A stretch of DNA of 64,000 bases, from positions 558,001 to 622,000 of the forward strand of contig JACKEI010000003.1 in assembly GCA_020633075.1 (NCBI GenBank), given 5' to 3'. A program made the position numbers and the translations under genes. Numbering within the stretch: the first letter of the stretch is position 1; each line of letters starts with the position of its first letter. Shown one piece after another: positions 36,920 to 45,277 of this stretch. This stretch comes from Sandaracinaceae bacterium. Lineage in GTDB: Bacteria; Myxococcota_A; Polyangia; Polyangiales; Houyiibacteriaceae. Below the pieces are notes generated by a model. The model saw only the letters and a list, made by a program, of their open reading frames with translations, searched no databases and had not been told where the DNA came from.

Positions 36920-38544
36920 TCTCTCGTACGAACTCTTGGTCGCTCGCGCTGCTGAGCGCGCTGCTGCTGCTCGGCTGTGGCGCCGATGGCGCGCCCTCCA
37001 CGGAGGCCGTCGTCGGCCCGCTGGGAGGGACCCTCGCAGCCGGTGGAGGCAGCCTGACCGTCCCGCCGGACGCGCTCGAGGCCGACACCACCCTGACGCT
37101 GACGCGGCTCTCGCAGCGGGACGTCAGCGAGCTCGCCGCGGACGTGCAATTCACGGGTCAGCCATTCGAGCTGGCGCCGGTCGCCACAGTGTTCGCGCAG
37201 CCAGCGACCGTGACGCTGCCCTACCTGGGGAATGACGAGGACCTGTTCGTGCTCGCCGCAGCCGATGCGGCGGCCCCTTGGCGCATCGTCGCTGGCGCCA
37301 GCTTCGCGTCCGGCGTGGCGACCTTCAGCGTCTCGGGTGGCGGCGTCTTCGTCGTCGTGCGGGCCTTCGCGACGCGCCTGCCCGCGCTCGCGGCGACGCC
37401 CGCGTTCGCCGTCGTGAGCAGCGACTACAGCAGCACCGCCATCGCGATGCTGGACACGCAGGGGGACCCCATCGACACCGAGTGGTTCACGTCGGCCGAC
37501 GCGCTGGCCGGCTTGGTGGCGGCGCTGGGTGGCGACGTCTCACTGCCCACGATGTCCGAGTCCGGGCATGTCATGGTCCTCGATCGCTTTCGCGTGGACG
37601 TGCTGACGCGTGTCGCGATCCCCGGCGGCGAGCTGGTCGGCCAGCTGCGTACGCACACCACCGTGACGGCCGCGGGCTTCTCGAGCAACCCGCAGGACTA
37701 CGTCAGCACGGCTCCGGACCGTGGCTGGGTGAGCCGCTTCGGCCGGAACGCGGACCCGGGCGCCCCGGCGGGCGAGCGCGGCACCGACCTCGTCGAGATC
37801 AATCCCATGACCATGGCCCGCACCGGCGGTCGCGTGGACCTCGCCGGCTTCGACACGACGGTGGGCGAGAACCCCGTGCTCGCGCGTCCCTCGCGGATGG
37901 TGCGCCTGGGCGGCTACGTAGCCGTGGGCCTCGGGCTCCTGAGCGCGGACTTCCAAGCCTCGGCGGAGGGCGTCGTGGCGCTCGTGGACCCGAGCAACGG
38001 GACGGTCACGAGCCTGACGCTGAGCGGGCTGCGCAACTGCGGCACGCTAGTCCCCGTGCCCGGTGACGACACGCGCGCGCTCGTGGCGTGCACGGGCCAC
38101 TCGGGGGTCTTCGACGCCGCAGAGGTCCGCGCCAGCGCGGGTGTGGTGGTCGTGCAGCGCGTCGACGACGCTCTGGTCGAGGAGGCTCGTTGGGCCGCCG
38201 GTGACGACGCGCTCTCGGCCGTCGCGGTGAACGGCTTGGTGGCCATCTCGGCGGACGAGTTCGTCGCGGTGGAGTACGGCGACTTCATCGCGCCCACCGA
38301 CGACGCAGCGTACCGCGTGGTGATCTCCACGGGAGCGCAGACGCTGCTGGGCACGGCGGACGGGCAGTATCAGCTCGGGACCTCCGCGTACGACGACGCC
38401 AGCGGCCTGCTGCTGCTGCCCGACGCCAGCGAAGGGTTGCGGCGCTTCACGTTGACGGAGGCGAGCGCCACGGAAGGCACCTCCGTGCCCCTCGGCACGT
38501 CGCGGGGGCTCGCGCCCCGGCACGTCGCCCTGGTGGGTCGCTAG
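36916..38544 (+). CDS. Surface lipoprotein, ZU5-like plus beta-propeller-like; BtuG-role candidate
   Basis: A 542-residue lipoprotein. AAAGGA sits six bases before ATG 36916, which overlaps the receptor stop; Cys21 in LLLLGCG is the lipidation site. Residues 28-110 resemble a ZU5-like module (VGPLGGTLAAGGGSLTVPPDAL). The rest (130-540) is all-beta, with propeller-like repeats such as YVSTAPDRGWVSRFG, LVEINPMTMARTGGRVDLAG and GVVALVDPSNGTVTSLTL. In Bacteroides, BtuG is a propeller lipoprotein that caps BtuB and captures cobalamin. The shared role here is inferred from the riboswitch and coupling, not from sequence identity. Confidence 0.6.
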   Translation: MISRTNSWSLALLSALLLLGCGADGAPSTEAVVGPLGGTLAAGGGSLTVPPDALEADTTLTLTRLSQRDVSELAADVQFTGQPFELAPVATVFAQPATVTLPYLGNDEDLFVLAAADAAAPWRIVAGASFASGVATFSVSGGGVFVVVRAFATRLPALAATPAFAVVSSDYSSTAIAMLDTQGDPIDTEWFTSADALAGLVAALGGDVSLPTMSESGHVMVLDRFRVDVLTRVAIPGGELVGQLRTHTTVTAAGFSSNPQDYVSTAPDRGWVSRFGRNADPGAPAGERGTDLVEINPMTMARTGGRVDLAGFDTTVGENPVLARPSRMVRLGGYVAVGLGLLSADFQASAEGVVALVDPSNGTVTSLTLSGLRNCGTLVPVPGDDTRALVACTGHSGVFDAAEVRASAGVVVVQRVDDALVEEARWAAGDDALSAVAVNGLVAISADEFVAVEYGDFIAPTDDAAYRVVISTGAQTLLGTADGQYQLGTSAYDDASGLLLLPDASEGLRRFTLTEASATEGTSVPLGTSRGLAPRHVALVGR

Positions 38545-38604
38545 CAGCCCGTCCATGCCGGCCACACACGGAGGCCAGTCGCGCGGGAGCGCCGCGTGGA
38601 CTGG

Positions 38605-40146
38605 CTACGTGGTGGCGCCCGGCGGCGCGCCGGTAGGCGCAGGGACCAGGCGCACACGCACCAGCGCGCCACCCTCGGGGCGGTTCTCGATGGTCACGGA
38701 GCCGCCGTGGGCGTGCACCGTGCGCGCCACGATGGCGAGCCCGAGACCCGTCCCCGCGTGCTTGCTGGTCTTGAAGGGGCGGAAGGCCTCGCGCAGCATC
38801 TCCTCGTCGAGGCCGGGCCCGTCGTCGTAGAGGCGCACCTCCACGCGCTCGGCGCCCTCCTCGGTCTCCGTAGTGGGCAGCCGTGGCGCGACCTCGAAGC
38901 GCAGCGTGCCGCCCCTCGACATGGCCTCGAGGGCGTTCTTGAGGAGGTTCAGCAGCGCCTGGCGCAGCTTGCCTGGCTCGGCCATCACCTCCGCCTGATC
39001 GGGCCCGTCGTAGCGGCACGCGACGGCCATGGCCTCCGCGACGGGAGCTTGAGCGCTCATCAGGTCGCGAATGGTGGCCACCACGTCCACTGGCTCGAGG
39101 CGCGGGACCGGCGTGCGCGCCATCTCCAGGAACTCGTCGAGCAGGGAAGCCAGCCCTCGCAGCTCGCGCTTGATGACGTCGCTGGTCTCGCGCACGACGC
39201 CCTTCTGGGCGCTGTCCGCAGCGCGTTCGTTGGCGCGGATGAGAAGCTCCAGCTGCAGCAGCGCGCCGTTGAGCGGGTTGCGGATCTCGTGGGCGAGGCC
39301 CGCGGTCAAGCGCCCCATGGCGGCCAGCGACTCCGCTTCCCGGGCAGTGCGCTCCGCGTCGAGCTGGTCGGTGATGTCCACACCCACCGCCATGACGGCG
39401 ACGCTGGCCTCGTCCTTGGCGGCGAGCGGAACGGGCGTGAGCGTCCAGCGCACCATGCGCGAGGTCTCGTCGTCGCGGCGCAGCGGCGCGTCCACGCCAT
39501 GCACCCGCTCGCCGCCGAGGGCCGAGCGCAAGGCAGGCTCCATGGGTCCGAGCGCGTTCTGCGCGAAGTGCTCCAAGAACGACTGGCCCACCAAGGGAGC
39601 CCGCCCCTCACGCCGCGCACCGAGGGCTCGCAGCGCGTGGGGGCTCGCGAAGACGACGTTGCCCGTGGCGCCGACGCCGACCAGCAGCGCCTCCGTGTGT
39701 TCGACGATGGCGCGGTGCAGCGCCTCCGAGCGCTCCAGCTCCTCCGCCAGTCGCTGTCGTTCGTTGCGAAGCCGCACGTGCGCGAGCGCGCGGCCACCGA
39801 GCTCGAGGAAGTCCTGCGCGTCGAAGGGCTTCAGCACGTAGGCGAACGCGCCCTGGCGCAACGCCGTGATGGCCGAGTCGAGGGTCCCGTGCCCCGTCAT
39901 CAGGATCACCTCGCCGCCCGGGCAGAGCTCGCGCAGCTTGGGGAGCAGCGTCAGTCCGTCGTCTCCTTCGGCCAGGCGGATGTCCACCAGCGCGATGTCG
40001 AAGCCGGAGCGTACCGCGATGTCCATCGCCCCCCGCGTGCCACGCGAGAAGACGACGTCCAGCTGGTCATCGAGGTCCTGGAGCAGCTCGGCGATGTTCT
40101 CGGCGAGCTCGACGTTGTCGTCGACGACCAGGACGCGCAGCCTCAT
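38605..40146 (-). CDS. REC-PAS-histidine kinase hybrid
   Basis: A 513-residue cytoplasmic protein. It has an N-terminal receiver (1-120, phospho-acceptor Asp55, Lys106), a PAS domain (140-260), a dimerisation domain with phospho-His286 in GLAHEIRNPLNGAL, and an HATPase with KLRQALLNLLKNALEAM, DDGPGL and GTGLGLAI. No membrane segments. The input receiver suggests it takes phosphate from an upstream kinase or is gated by it. Start at 40146 overlaps the previous stop (ATGA), so it is coupled to the lone receiver and the globin kinase. Confidence 0.92.
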   Translation of the reverse strand: MRLRVLVVDDNVELAENIAELLQDLDDQLDVVFSRGTRGAMDIAVRSGFDIALVDIRLAEGDDGLTLLPKLRELCPGGEVILMTGHGTLDSAITALRQGAFAYVLKPFDAQDFLELGGRALAHVRLRNERQRLAEELERSEALHRAIVEHTEALLVGVGATGNVVFASPHALRALGARREGRAPLVGQSFLEHFAQNALGPMEPALRSALGGERVHGVDAPLRRDDETSRMVRWTLTPVPLAAKDEASVAVMAVGVDITDQLDAERTAREAESLAAMGRLTAGLAHEIRNPLNGALLQLELLIRANERAADSAQKGVVRETSDVIKRELRGLASLLDEFLEMARTPVPRLEPVDVVATIRDLMSAQAPVAEAMAVACRYDGPDQAEVMAEPGKLRQALLNLLKNALEAMSRGGTLRFEVAPRLPTTETEEGAERVEVRLYDDGPGLDEEMLREAFRPFKTSKHAGTGLGLAIVARTVHAHGGSVTIENRPEGGALVRVRLVPAPTGAPPGATT

Positions 40147-40490
40147 GCGTCCAGCCCGAGCACCTTGGCGAGCGATGGGAGGTCGAGAGGCTTCGTCAAC
40201 ACGGCAGCGACGGTGTCTTGCGTCGGGTCCAGCTCGGCGTCTTGGGTGTAGGCGCTCATCAGCACGAAGCGCGCGGCGGGGTGACCGACGCGCAGCAGCC
40301 GCATGAGCTCGACCCCGCTCAGCTCGGGCATGCGCACGTCCAGCAGCGCCGTGTCGAAGTCGTGCGTGCGTCCCCAGGCGAGAGCTGCCGTCGCGTCGTG
40401 GTGCGCGAAGACCTCGGTGCGCTCGCTCGCTAGCAGCTCGGCGAGGTTGTCTGCCAGCTCCGCGTTGTCGTCGACGAGCAGCACCTTCAT
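40143..40490 (-). CDS. Stand-alone receiver domain (response regulator)
   Basis: A 115-residue single-domain receiver: VLLVDDNAELADNLAELL, phospho-acceptor Asp51 in TALLDVRMPELSGVELM, the conserved switch Ser in LMSAYTQ, and Lys in AAVLTKPLD. It has no output domain, so it likely passes phosphate or binds a partner. AAGGAA precedes the ATG. It overlaps the globin-coupled kinase upstream and the hybrid kinase downstream by four bases each. Confidence 0.92.
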   Translation of the reverse strand: MKVLLVDDNAELADNLAELLASERTEVFAHHDATAALAWGRTHDFDTALLDVRMPELSGVELMRLLRVGHPAARFVLMSAYTQDAELDPTQDTVAAVLTKPLDLPSLAKVLGLDA

Positions 40491-41656
40491 GACATTCCTT
40501 TCTGCGCCAACGGGAGGACGATGTCCAGTCGCGCACCGCGCGGGCTGCGGTTGGAGGCGCTCAGGCGACCATGGTGCTTGGTGACGATGCGATGGCAGAG
40601 GGGCAGCCCGAGTCCGATGCCGCGGGCCTTGGTGGTGAAGAGAGGCTCGAAGAGGTGCTCGAGGGCCTCCGGCGTGAAGCCGGCGCCCGAGTCCTCGATG
40701 CGGATGCGGACGGCGTCGACCTCTTCGCCTGGCCGCGTGAGCGTACAGCGAGCCACCTGCACCTCCACCGCTCCGCCTTCGGTCATGGCCTGCGTGGCGT
40801 TCTCCATGAGGTTGACCAACACCTGACGGAGCTGGCTCTCGTCGGCGGGCACCGAGCCGGCGTCCGGCGCGACCGTGACGTCGAGGGTGTGCTCCGGCTT
40901 GGTCAACTGCGCCCACGCGAACTCGATCACCGAAGCCAGGTCGACCGGCTCGAAGCGTGGAGGGCTGTCGCGAGCGAGCGCGAGCAGGTCGTCGACGATC
41001 TGACCGCAGACCGCGACCTGTCGCTCGATGCGATCGACGTGGCGCACGACTCCGGGATCGTCGCCAGCGTGGCGCCGCAGGAGATGACTCGACGTGCTGA
41101 GCACGGCGAGGGGATTGCGCATCTCGTGGGCCAGCGTGCCGGCGAATTGACCCAGCGTGGCCAGGCGCTCGGCTGTCCGGAGGGCGCGGTCGTAGTCCTC
41201 GCGGTACGTCTCCAGCATGATGGCCAGCTCCACGTCGCACAGCCGCTGGATGGACTGCAGCAGCGCGATCTTGTCCAGCTGGGGGTCATCGAGGGCCCAC
41301 ACCGCCCGCGTCAGACCGGCGCGGATGATGTTCATGGACACGAAGACGTAGCGCTGTGGCAGGCGAATACGGACGTGCGCCCGCCCGATCCGAGAGCGCT
41401 CTTCGAGGTAGCTGTCGTCGTAGGGGCCGGCGAAGAAACGCCGCAGCCAAGCGAGCAGCAGGCCCTTCTGTCGCGCGACCTGGGCTTCGTCCTCGAACAC
41501 GGCGCGAGCCTCGCGGTTCCCGTCGATGGCGACGTAGAACTCGTCGACGATGCCTTGGAAGGAGGGCTCGAGGGCGTCCGACGCCGCGACCAGCCGCGCG
41601 CCGTCTTGTTCGTCGAAGCCGACGTATCGGAAGAGCTCGTCGAGGAGGGGCGCCAT
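40487..41656 (-). CDS. Globin-coupled histidine kinase
   Basis: A 389-residue kinase. The N-terminal 150 residues form a sensor globin: LFRYVGFDEQD, EFYVAIDG, and the proximal haem ligand His94 in SRIGRAHVRIRLPQRYV, a signature of globin-coupled sensors. Then come the dimerisation domain with phospho-His177 in GTLAHEMRNPLAVLST and the HATPase (LRQVLVNLMENATQAM, DSGAGF, GIGLGLPL). Haem would bind O2, NO or CO, so it is a candidate gas sensor. First gene of a three-gene overlapping unit, facing the hemerythrin gene. Confidence 0.93.
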   Translation of the reverse strand: MAPLLDELFRYVGFDEQDGARLVAASDALEPSFQGIVDEFYVAIDGNREARAVFEDEAQVARQKGLLLAWLRRFFAGPYDDSYLEERSRIGRAHVRIRLPQRYVFVSMNIIRAGLTRAVWALDDPQLDKIALLQSIQRLCDVELAIMLETYREDYDRALRTAERLATLGQFAGTLAHEMRNPLAVLSTSSHLLRRHAGDDPGVVRHVDRIERQVAVCGQIVDDLLALARDSPPRFEPVDLASVIEFAWAQLTKPEHTLDVTVAPDAGSVPADESQLRQVLVNLMENATQAMTEGGAVEVQVARCTLTRPGEEVDAVRIRIEDSGAGFTPEALEHLFEPLFTTKARGIGLGLPLCHRIVTKHHGRLSASNRSPRGARLDIVLPLAQKGMS

Positions 41657-41720
41657 GCGCCCGTGAGCCTAGCAGGCTCTCGGGCCACTCGCCCCCTCGG
41701 GACTTGGGACGCTCCGTGGG

Positions 41721-41735
41721 ACGCAAACGCTGCGC
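41721..41735. promoter_or_regulatory. Candidate activator-binding dyad upstream of the hemerythrin gene
   Basis: ACGCA-AACGC-TGCGC differs by one base from the dyad GCGCA-N5-TGCGC found three times in front of the cbb3 operon. It is about 90 bases upstream of a sigma-54-like site, a usual distance for enhancer elements. Confidence 0.35.
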
Positions 41736-41817
41736 AAGTCACCCCGGCCCGCGCAAGCGAGGGGGAGGTACCCCGACGTGGGGTGCCCCAGCGCCCGGCG
41801 AACACGCGGGATCTCGG

Positions 41818-41834
41818 CGGGCATGGTGATTGCA
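41818..41834 (+). promoter_or_regulatory. Sigma-54-like promoter of the hemerythrin gene
   Basis: CGGGCATGGTGATTGCA has GG and GC at the required 10-base separation and matches the -24/-12 consensus except at two positions. Transcription would start near 41845, only a few bases before ATG 41850, which leaves no room for a ribosome binding site; that is the weak point. Confidence 0.4.
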
Positions 41835-41849
41835 CTATCGACCCGGGTC

Positions 41850-42431
41850 ATGTCCACAACTGCATCACAGTCCGCTCGTGAACAGCGCCATATCCTCGAT
41901 GCGGGCGTCCGCAGCGCGCCTGGGCCGGAGGCAAGCCTGGCCGAGCTGATCTCGCATGTGTACGACGCATTTCACGTTCCCATGCGCCACGACCTGCGCC
42001 TACTCGAGCACCTGACCGAGAGCGCCGCGCTCAGTGGACACCCCGCGGCGCGCGCCATGCACGCGCTGGCGTGTCGCTTCGCGGACGACGCGCGCCTCCA
42101 CATGTCGCGTGAGGAGAACGAGATCTTCCCCCGCATCCTGTCCGGCCAAGGGCCTCGCTGCGCGACCATCGTCGCCGCTCTCCACGTGGACAACCACCAG
42201 AGCTACGAGCGCGGCAAGGGTCTGCGACGACTCGCCTCCCTGTGCGCGGAGTCGGTCGGTCAGATGGCGGAGGGCGATGACGCGACCGCGCTCGAGGCGT
42301 CGCTCATGAGTGACCTCCACCGGCTCCTGGACCGGATCGAGATTCAGCTGGCCGAACACCACCGCATCGAGGAAGACCTGCTCTTCCCGCGTGCCATCTC
42401 AGGCGAAGCCCCGTACGGGGACGAAGAGTAG
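41850..42431 (+). CDS. Hemerythrin HHE-domain protein (YtfE/RIC-like)
   Basis: A 193-residue helical protein with the His/Glu spacing of a di-iron hemerythrin fold: VYDAFHVPMRHDL, LHMSREENEIFPRI, LHVDNHQSYERG and LAEHHRIEEDLLFPR. The order and two-part structure resemble YtfE/ScdA, which repairs iron-sulfur clusters after NO stress, though the N-terminal ScdA Cys motif is absent. Binding of O2 or NO is likely. The start is uncertain (41850, or upstream in-frame 41823 and 41778). It lies between the gas-sensor kinase and the sigma-54 activator. Confidence 0.85.
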   Translation: MSTTASQSAREQRHILDAGVRSAPGPEASLAELISHVYDAFHVPMRHDLRLLEHLTESAALSGHPAARAMHALACRFADDARLHMSREENEIFPRILSGQGPRCATIVAALHVDNHQSYERGKGLRRLASLCAESVGQMAEGDDATALEASLMSDLHRLLDRIEIQLAEHHRIEEDLLFPRAISGEAPYGDEE

Positions 42432-42441
42432 CGCGCGCCGC

Positions 42442-43884
42442 TCAGGCGCCCGTCTCCGAGTCGTTGCCGTCGCCGTCGCCGTCCCCCTCGGAGCCCGACT
42501 CGCTGCCGTCCTCGCGCCACTGCTTCATTCGGTGCTGTAGGGTGCGCCGGCTCATGTCCAACATCTCGGCGGCCTTGGCTGTGGAGCCACCCACCGCCGC
42601 GAGCGTGCGCTCGATGGCCAGGCGCTCCAGCTCCGCCATGGTGATGCCCGGGATCAGGTCGTCGAGGCCCGCGCCGCTTCCTCGCTTGGGCGTGCGGCGC
42701 AGCAGCGGGAAGGCGTCCTCGCCGATCTCTTCGTCTTCCGTGAGGACCACGGCCCGCTCGATGGCGTTCTCGAGCTCGCGGACGTTGCCGGGCCAGGAGT
42801 GACCGACCAGCGCCCGCAGGGCGGCGTCCGTGAAGCCGACGACGTGGCGGTCGTTGTCCTTGGCATACCGCTCGAGGAAGTGGTGGGCCAGCAGGGGGAT
42901 GTCCGTGCGCCGCACGCGCAGCGGCGGGACCTCGAGCTGCACCACGTTCAAGCGGTAGTAGAGGTCCTCGCGGAAGGTGCCGTCCTCCACGGCGTTGAGC
43001 AGGTCTCGGTTCGTCGCGGCCACGACGCGCACGTTCACGCGCACCGTCTCGTTGCCGCCCACCCTCTCGAAGTCCTTCTCTTGCAGAAAGCGCAGGAGCT
43101 TCACTTGGACCGACATGGGGATCTCGCTCACCTCGTCGAGGAAGAGAGTGCCTCCGTGCGCCGACTCGAAGCGGCCACGGCGCTTCTGCAGCGCCCCCGT
43201 GAACGCGCCCCGCTCGTGACCGAAGAGCTCCGACTCCAGCACGGACTCGGCCAGCGCTGCGCAGTTGAGCTTCACGAACGGTTGCTCGCTGCGCGGTGAG
43301 TTGCGGTGGATGGCGGCGGCGATCAGCTCCTTGCCGGTCCCCGTCTCGCCGTGGACCAGCACGGTCGCGTTGCTCTTGGCCACCTGCGCCATGGTCTTGA
43401 AGAGCCGCTGCATGGTCGGGTGGTCGCCGATCAGGTTGCGCGCGTCCAGGCGCTGCCCGAGCTGCTCGCGCAGGCGCGCAGAGTCTCGGCGTAGGCGCGC
43501 GTGCTCCACGGCGCGCTCCACCAGCACCGTGACGGCGTCCATGTCCAGCGGCTTGGTCAGGTAGTTCTCCGCCCCGAGGCGGATGGCCGCGACCGCCGAG
43601 TCCACCGAGCCGAAGGCGGTCATGACCAAGAACGCGCTGTGGGGCGACTCGACTCGCCCCTGCTCCACCAGCGTCAAGCCGTCGATGCCGGGCATCTTCA
43701 GATCGGTCAGCACGACATCCGGCTCGAAGGTCGCGAGCTTCAGCAGCGCTGCCCGTCCGTCCGCGGCCGCCTCGACCTCGTAGCCCTCCAGCGTGAGCAG
43801 CTGCTGGAGAGCGCTGCGAGCGCTCGCTTCGTCGTCGACGACCAGGATGCGGCCGCGCGGGTTGTCCGTTGAGTTGGCGTTCAT
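42442..43884 (-). CDS. NtrC-family sigma-54-dependent response regulator
   Basis: A 480-residue activator: receiver (phospho-acceptor Asp61, Lys111), AAA+ domain with Walker A GETGTGKE (179-186), the sigma-54 contact GAFTGA (226-231) and Walker B GTLFLDEV, then a Fis-type helix-turn-helix (about 428-455, STAKAAEMLDMSRRTLQHRMKQW). An acidic Ser/Gly/Asp tail of 23 residues is unusual. It overlaps ccoG (ATGA) as last gene of the cbb3 operon, so it is expected to activate its own operon from the dyads upstream of it. Confidence 0.95.
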   Translation of the reverse strand: MNANSTDNPRGRILVVDDEASARSALQQLLTLEGYEVEAAADGRAALLKLATFEPDVVLTDLKMPGIDGLTLVEQGRVESPHSAFLVMTAFGSVDSAVAAIRLGAENYLTKPLDMDAVTVLVERAVEHARLRRDSARLREQLGQRLDARNLIGDHPTMQRLFKTMAQVAKSNATVLVHGETGTGKELIAAAIHRNSPRSEQPFVKLNCAALAESVLESELFGHERGAFTGALQKRRGRFESAHGGTLFLDEVSEIPMSVQVKLLRFLQEKDFERVGGNETVRVNVRVVAATNRDLLNAVEDGTFREDLYYRLNVVQLEVPPLRVRRTDIPLLAHHFLERYAKDNDRHVVGFTDAALRALVGHSWPGNVRELENAIERAVVLTEDEEIGEDAFPLLRRTPKRGSGAGLDDLIPGITMAELERLAIERTLAAVGGSTAKAAEMLDMSRRTLQHRMKQWREDGSESGSEGDGDGDGNDSETGA

Positions 43885-45275
43885 CGTGGTGCTACGAAGG
43901 GTACCTCAGCGATGCGTGACTCGTCGTCGTGGTCGCTGGTGATGCGGACGCGGACGCGCGAGGGAGCGGCGCTCGGCGCCCCCTCGGCGCCACGCTCCCA
44001 GGTGGCGAAGACGTTCACCCGCTGGCTTCCGAGCGCGGGCAGCGTCAGTGACGGAGAAGAGATGCGGTATGCGAGCCCGTCCTCGGGGTCGGCTCGCTCG
44101 ATGCGGAAGGTGGTCGGCTCGTCGCGCTTGTTCACGATGTGCAGGCTCAGGAGGTCCAGCACGTGCCCCTGCTCGTCCACGATGAAGGGCGCCCCCGAGC
44201 GCAGCAGGTTGGTCTCGAAGCTCTGATGGGTGCGCAGCGCGAGGGTCATGACCACCAGGCCGATGACGCCCATCACCGCGTAGAAGTACACGCGCGGCCG
44301 CAGAAAGCGCGTCTTCAGTCCGTCGAGGCCGTTCAACGAGTCGTAGCGCACGAGGCCGACGGGGCGCTTGAGCTTCAGCATCACCTCGTCGCACGCGTCC
44401 ACGCACTGCGCGCAGCCCACGCACTCCATCTGCAGGCCGTTGCGGATGTCGATGCCCGTCGGGCACACCACCACGCAGCGATTGCAGTCCACGCAGTCGC
44501 CCGCCTCGGGGTCGCTCGCCTTGCCACGCGGCTCGCCGCGCCGCTTGTCATAGCCGATGACCAGCGTGTCCCCGTCGATGAGCGCGGACTGCAGCCGCCC
44601 GTAGGGACAGATGGCCAGGCACAGCTGCTCGCGGAACCACGCGAAGTTGAAGTAGATCACGCCGGTCATGGCGACCATCCACGCGAAGGCCTCGCCGTGC
44701 TCGCTCGGGCCGCTGCGGATCATGTCCAACAGAGCCGGAAGCGACGTGAAGTAGCTGAGCACGAAGTGGCTCATCAGGAACGCGATGCCCACGAAGAGCA
44801 CGTGCTTGAGCACTTTGCGCCACAGCTTGTCGAAGCTCATCGGGGCCTGGTTGCGGCGCATGCGCACGTTGCGCGGCCCCTCGATCAGCCTCTCGATGGG
44901 CCGGAAGACCCCCTCGAGGAAGACCGAGTGCGGACACGCGTAGCCGCACCAGATGCGTCCGTAGAGGGTGGTGACGACGAACAGGGCGAAGCCGATGCCG
45001 CTGAGCAGGAAGAACGCCAGCCAGAAGTCCTGCGCGTTCATGCTGAGCCCGAACAGGAAGAAGCGCCGGTGCTGCACGTCCAGGAAGACCGCCGGGCGGC
45101 CGCCGACCTGGATGAAGGGCAACGCTACGTACACGGCGATCAAGACTGCGAACACCACCCGCCGACGGGTCAGGAAGCGCCCTGTGACGTCGGCCGGGTG
45201 TACGTAGTTGCGACGCCCATCGACGCGGAGCGAGCTCGCGGGCTCGTCGACGACAGGCAGCTGACGCTTGCTCAT
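43881..45275 (-). CDS. ccoG: Cytochrome cbb3 oxidase accessory protein CcoG (FixG/RdxA)
   Basis: A 464-residue membrane protein with two 4Fe-4S motifs of the bacterial ferredoxin kind: CVDCNRCVVVCPTGIDIRNG and CVGCAQCVDACDEVM. Five membrane helices precede or follow them, and a C-terminal immunoglobulin-like domain ends the protein. The RIWCGYACPHSVF motif and WREQLCLAICPYGRLQS-type block are family hallmarks. CcoG helps copper delivery or reduction for the oxidase. Two bases downstream of ccoP; overlaps the activator gene. Confidence 0.95.
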   Translation of the reverse strand: MSKRQLPVVDEPASSLRVDGRRNYVHPADVTGRFLTRRRVVFAVLIAVYVALPFIQVGGRPAVFLDVQHRRFFLFGLSMNAQDFWLAFFLLSGIGFALFVVTTLYGRIWCGYACPHSVFLEGVFRPIERLIEGPRNVRMRRNQAPMSFDKLWRKVLKHVLFVGIAFLMSHFVLSYFTSLPALLDMIRSGPSEHGEAFAWMVAMTGVIYFNFAWFREQLCLAICPYGRLQSALIDGDTLVIGYDKRRGEPRGKASDPEAGDCVDCNRCVVVCPTGIDIRNGLQMECVGCAQCVDACDEVMLKLKRPVGLVRYDSLNGLDGLKTRFLRPRVYFYAVMGVIGLVVMTLALRTHQSFETNLLRSGAPFIVDEQGHVLDLLSLHIVNKRDEPTTFRIERADPEDGLAYRISSPSLTLPALGSQRVNVFATWERGAEGAPSAAPSRVRVRITSDHDDESRIAEVPFVAPR

Positions 45276-45277
45276 GG

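Noticed and set aside
41827..41840. FNR-like half sites (GTGATTGCACTATC) before the hemerythrin gene
   Set aside because: Spacing between the halves is six, not four, and the second half is incomplete; a sigma-54-like reading of the same bases fits better.
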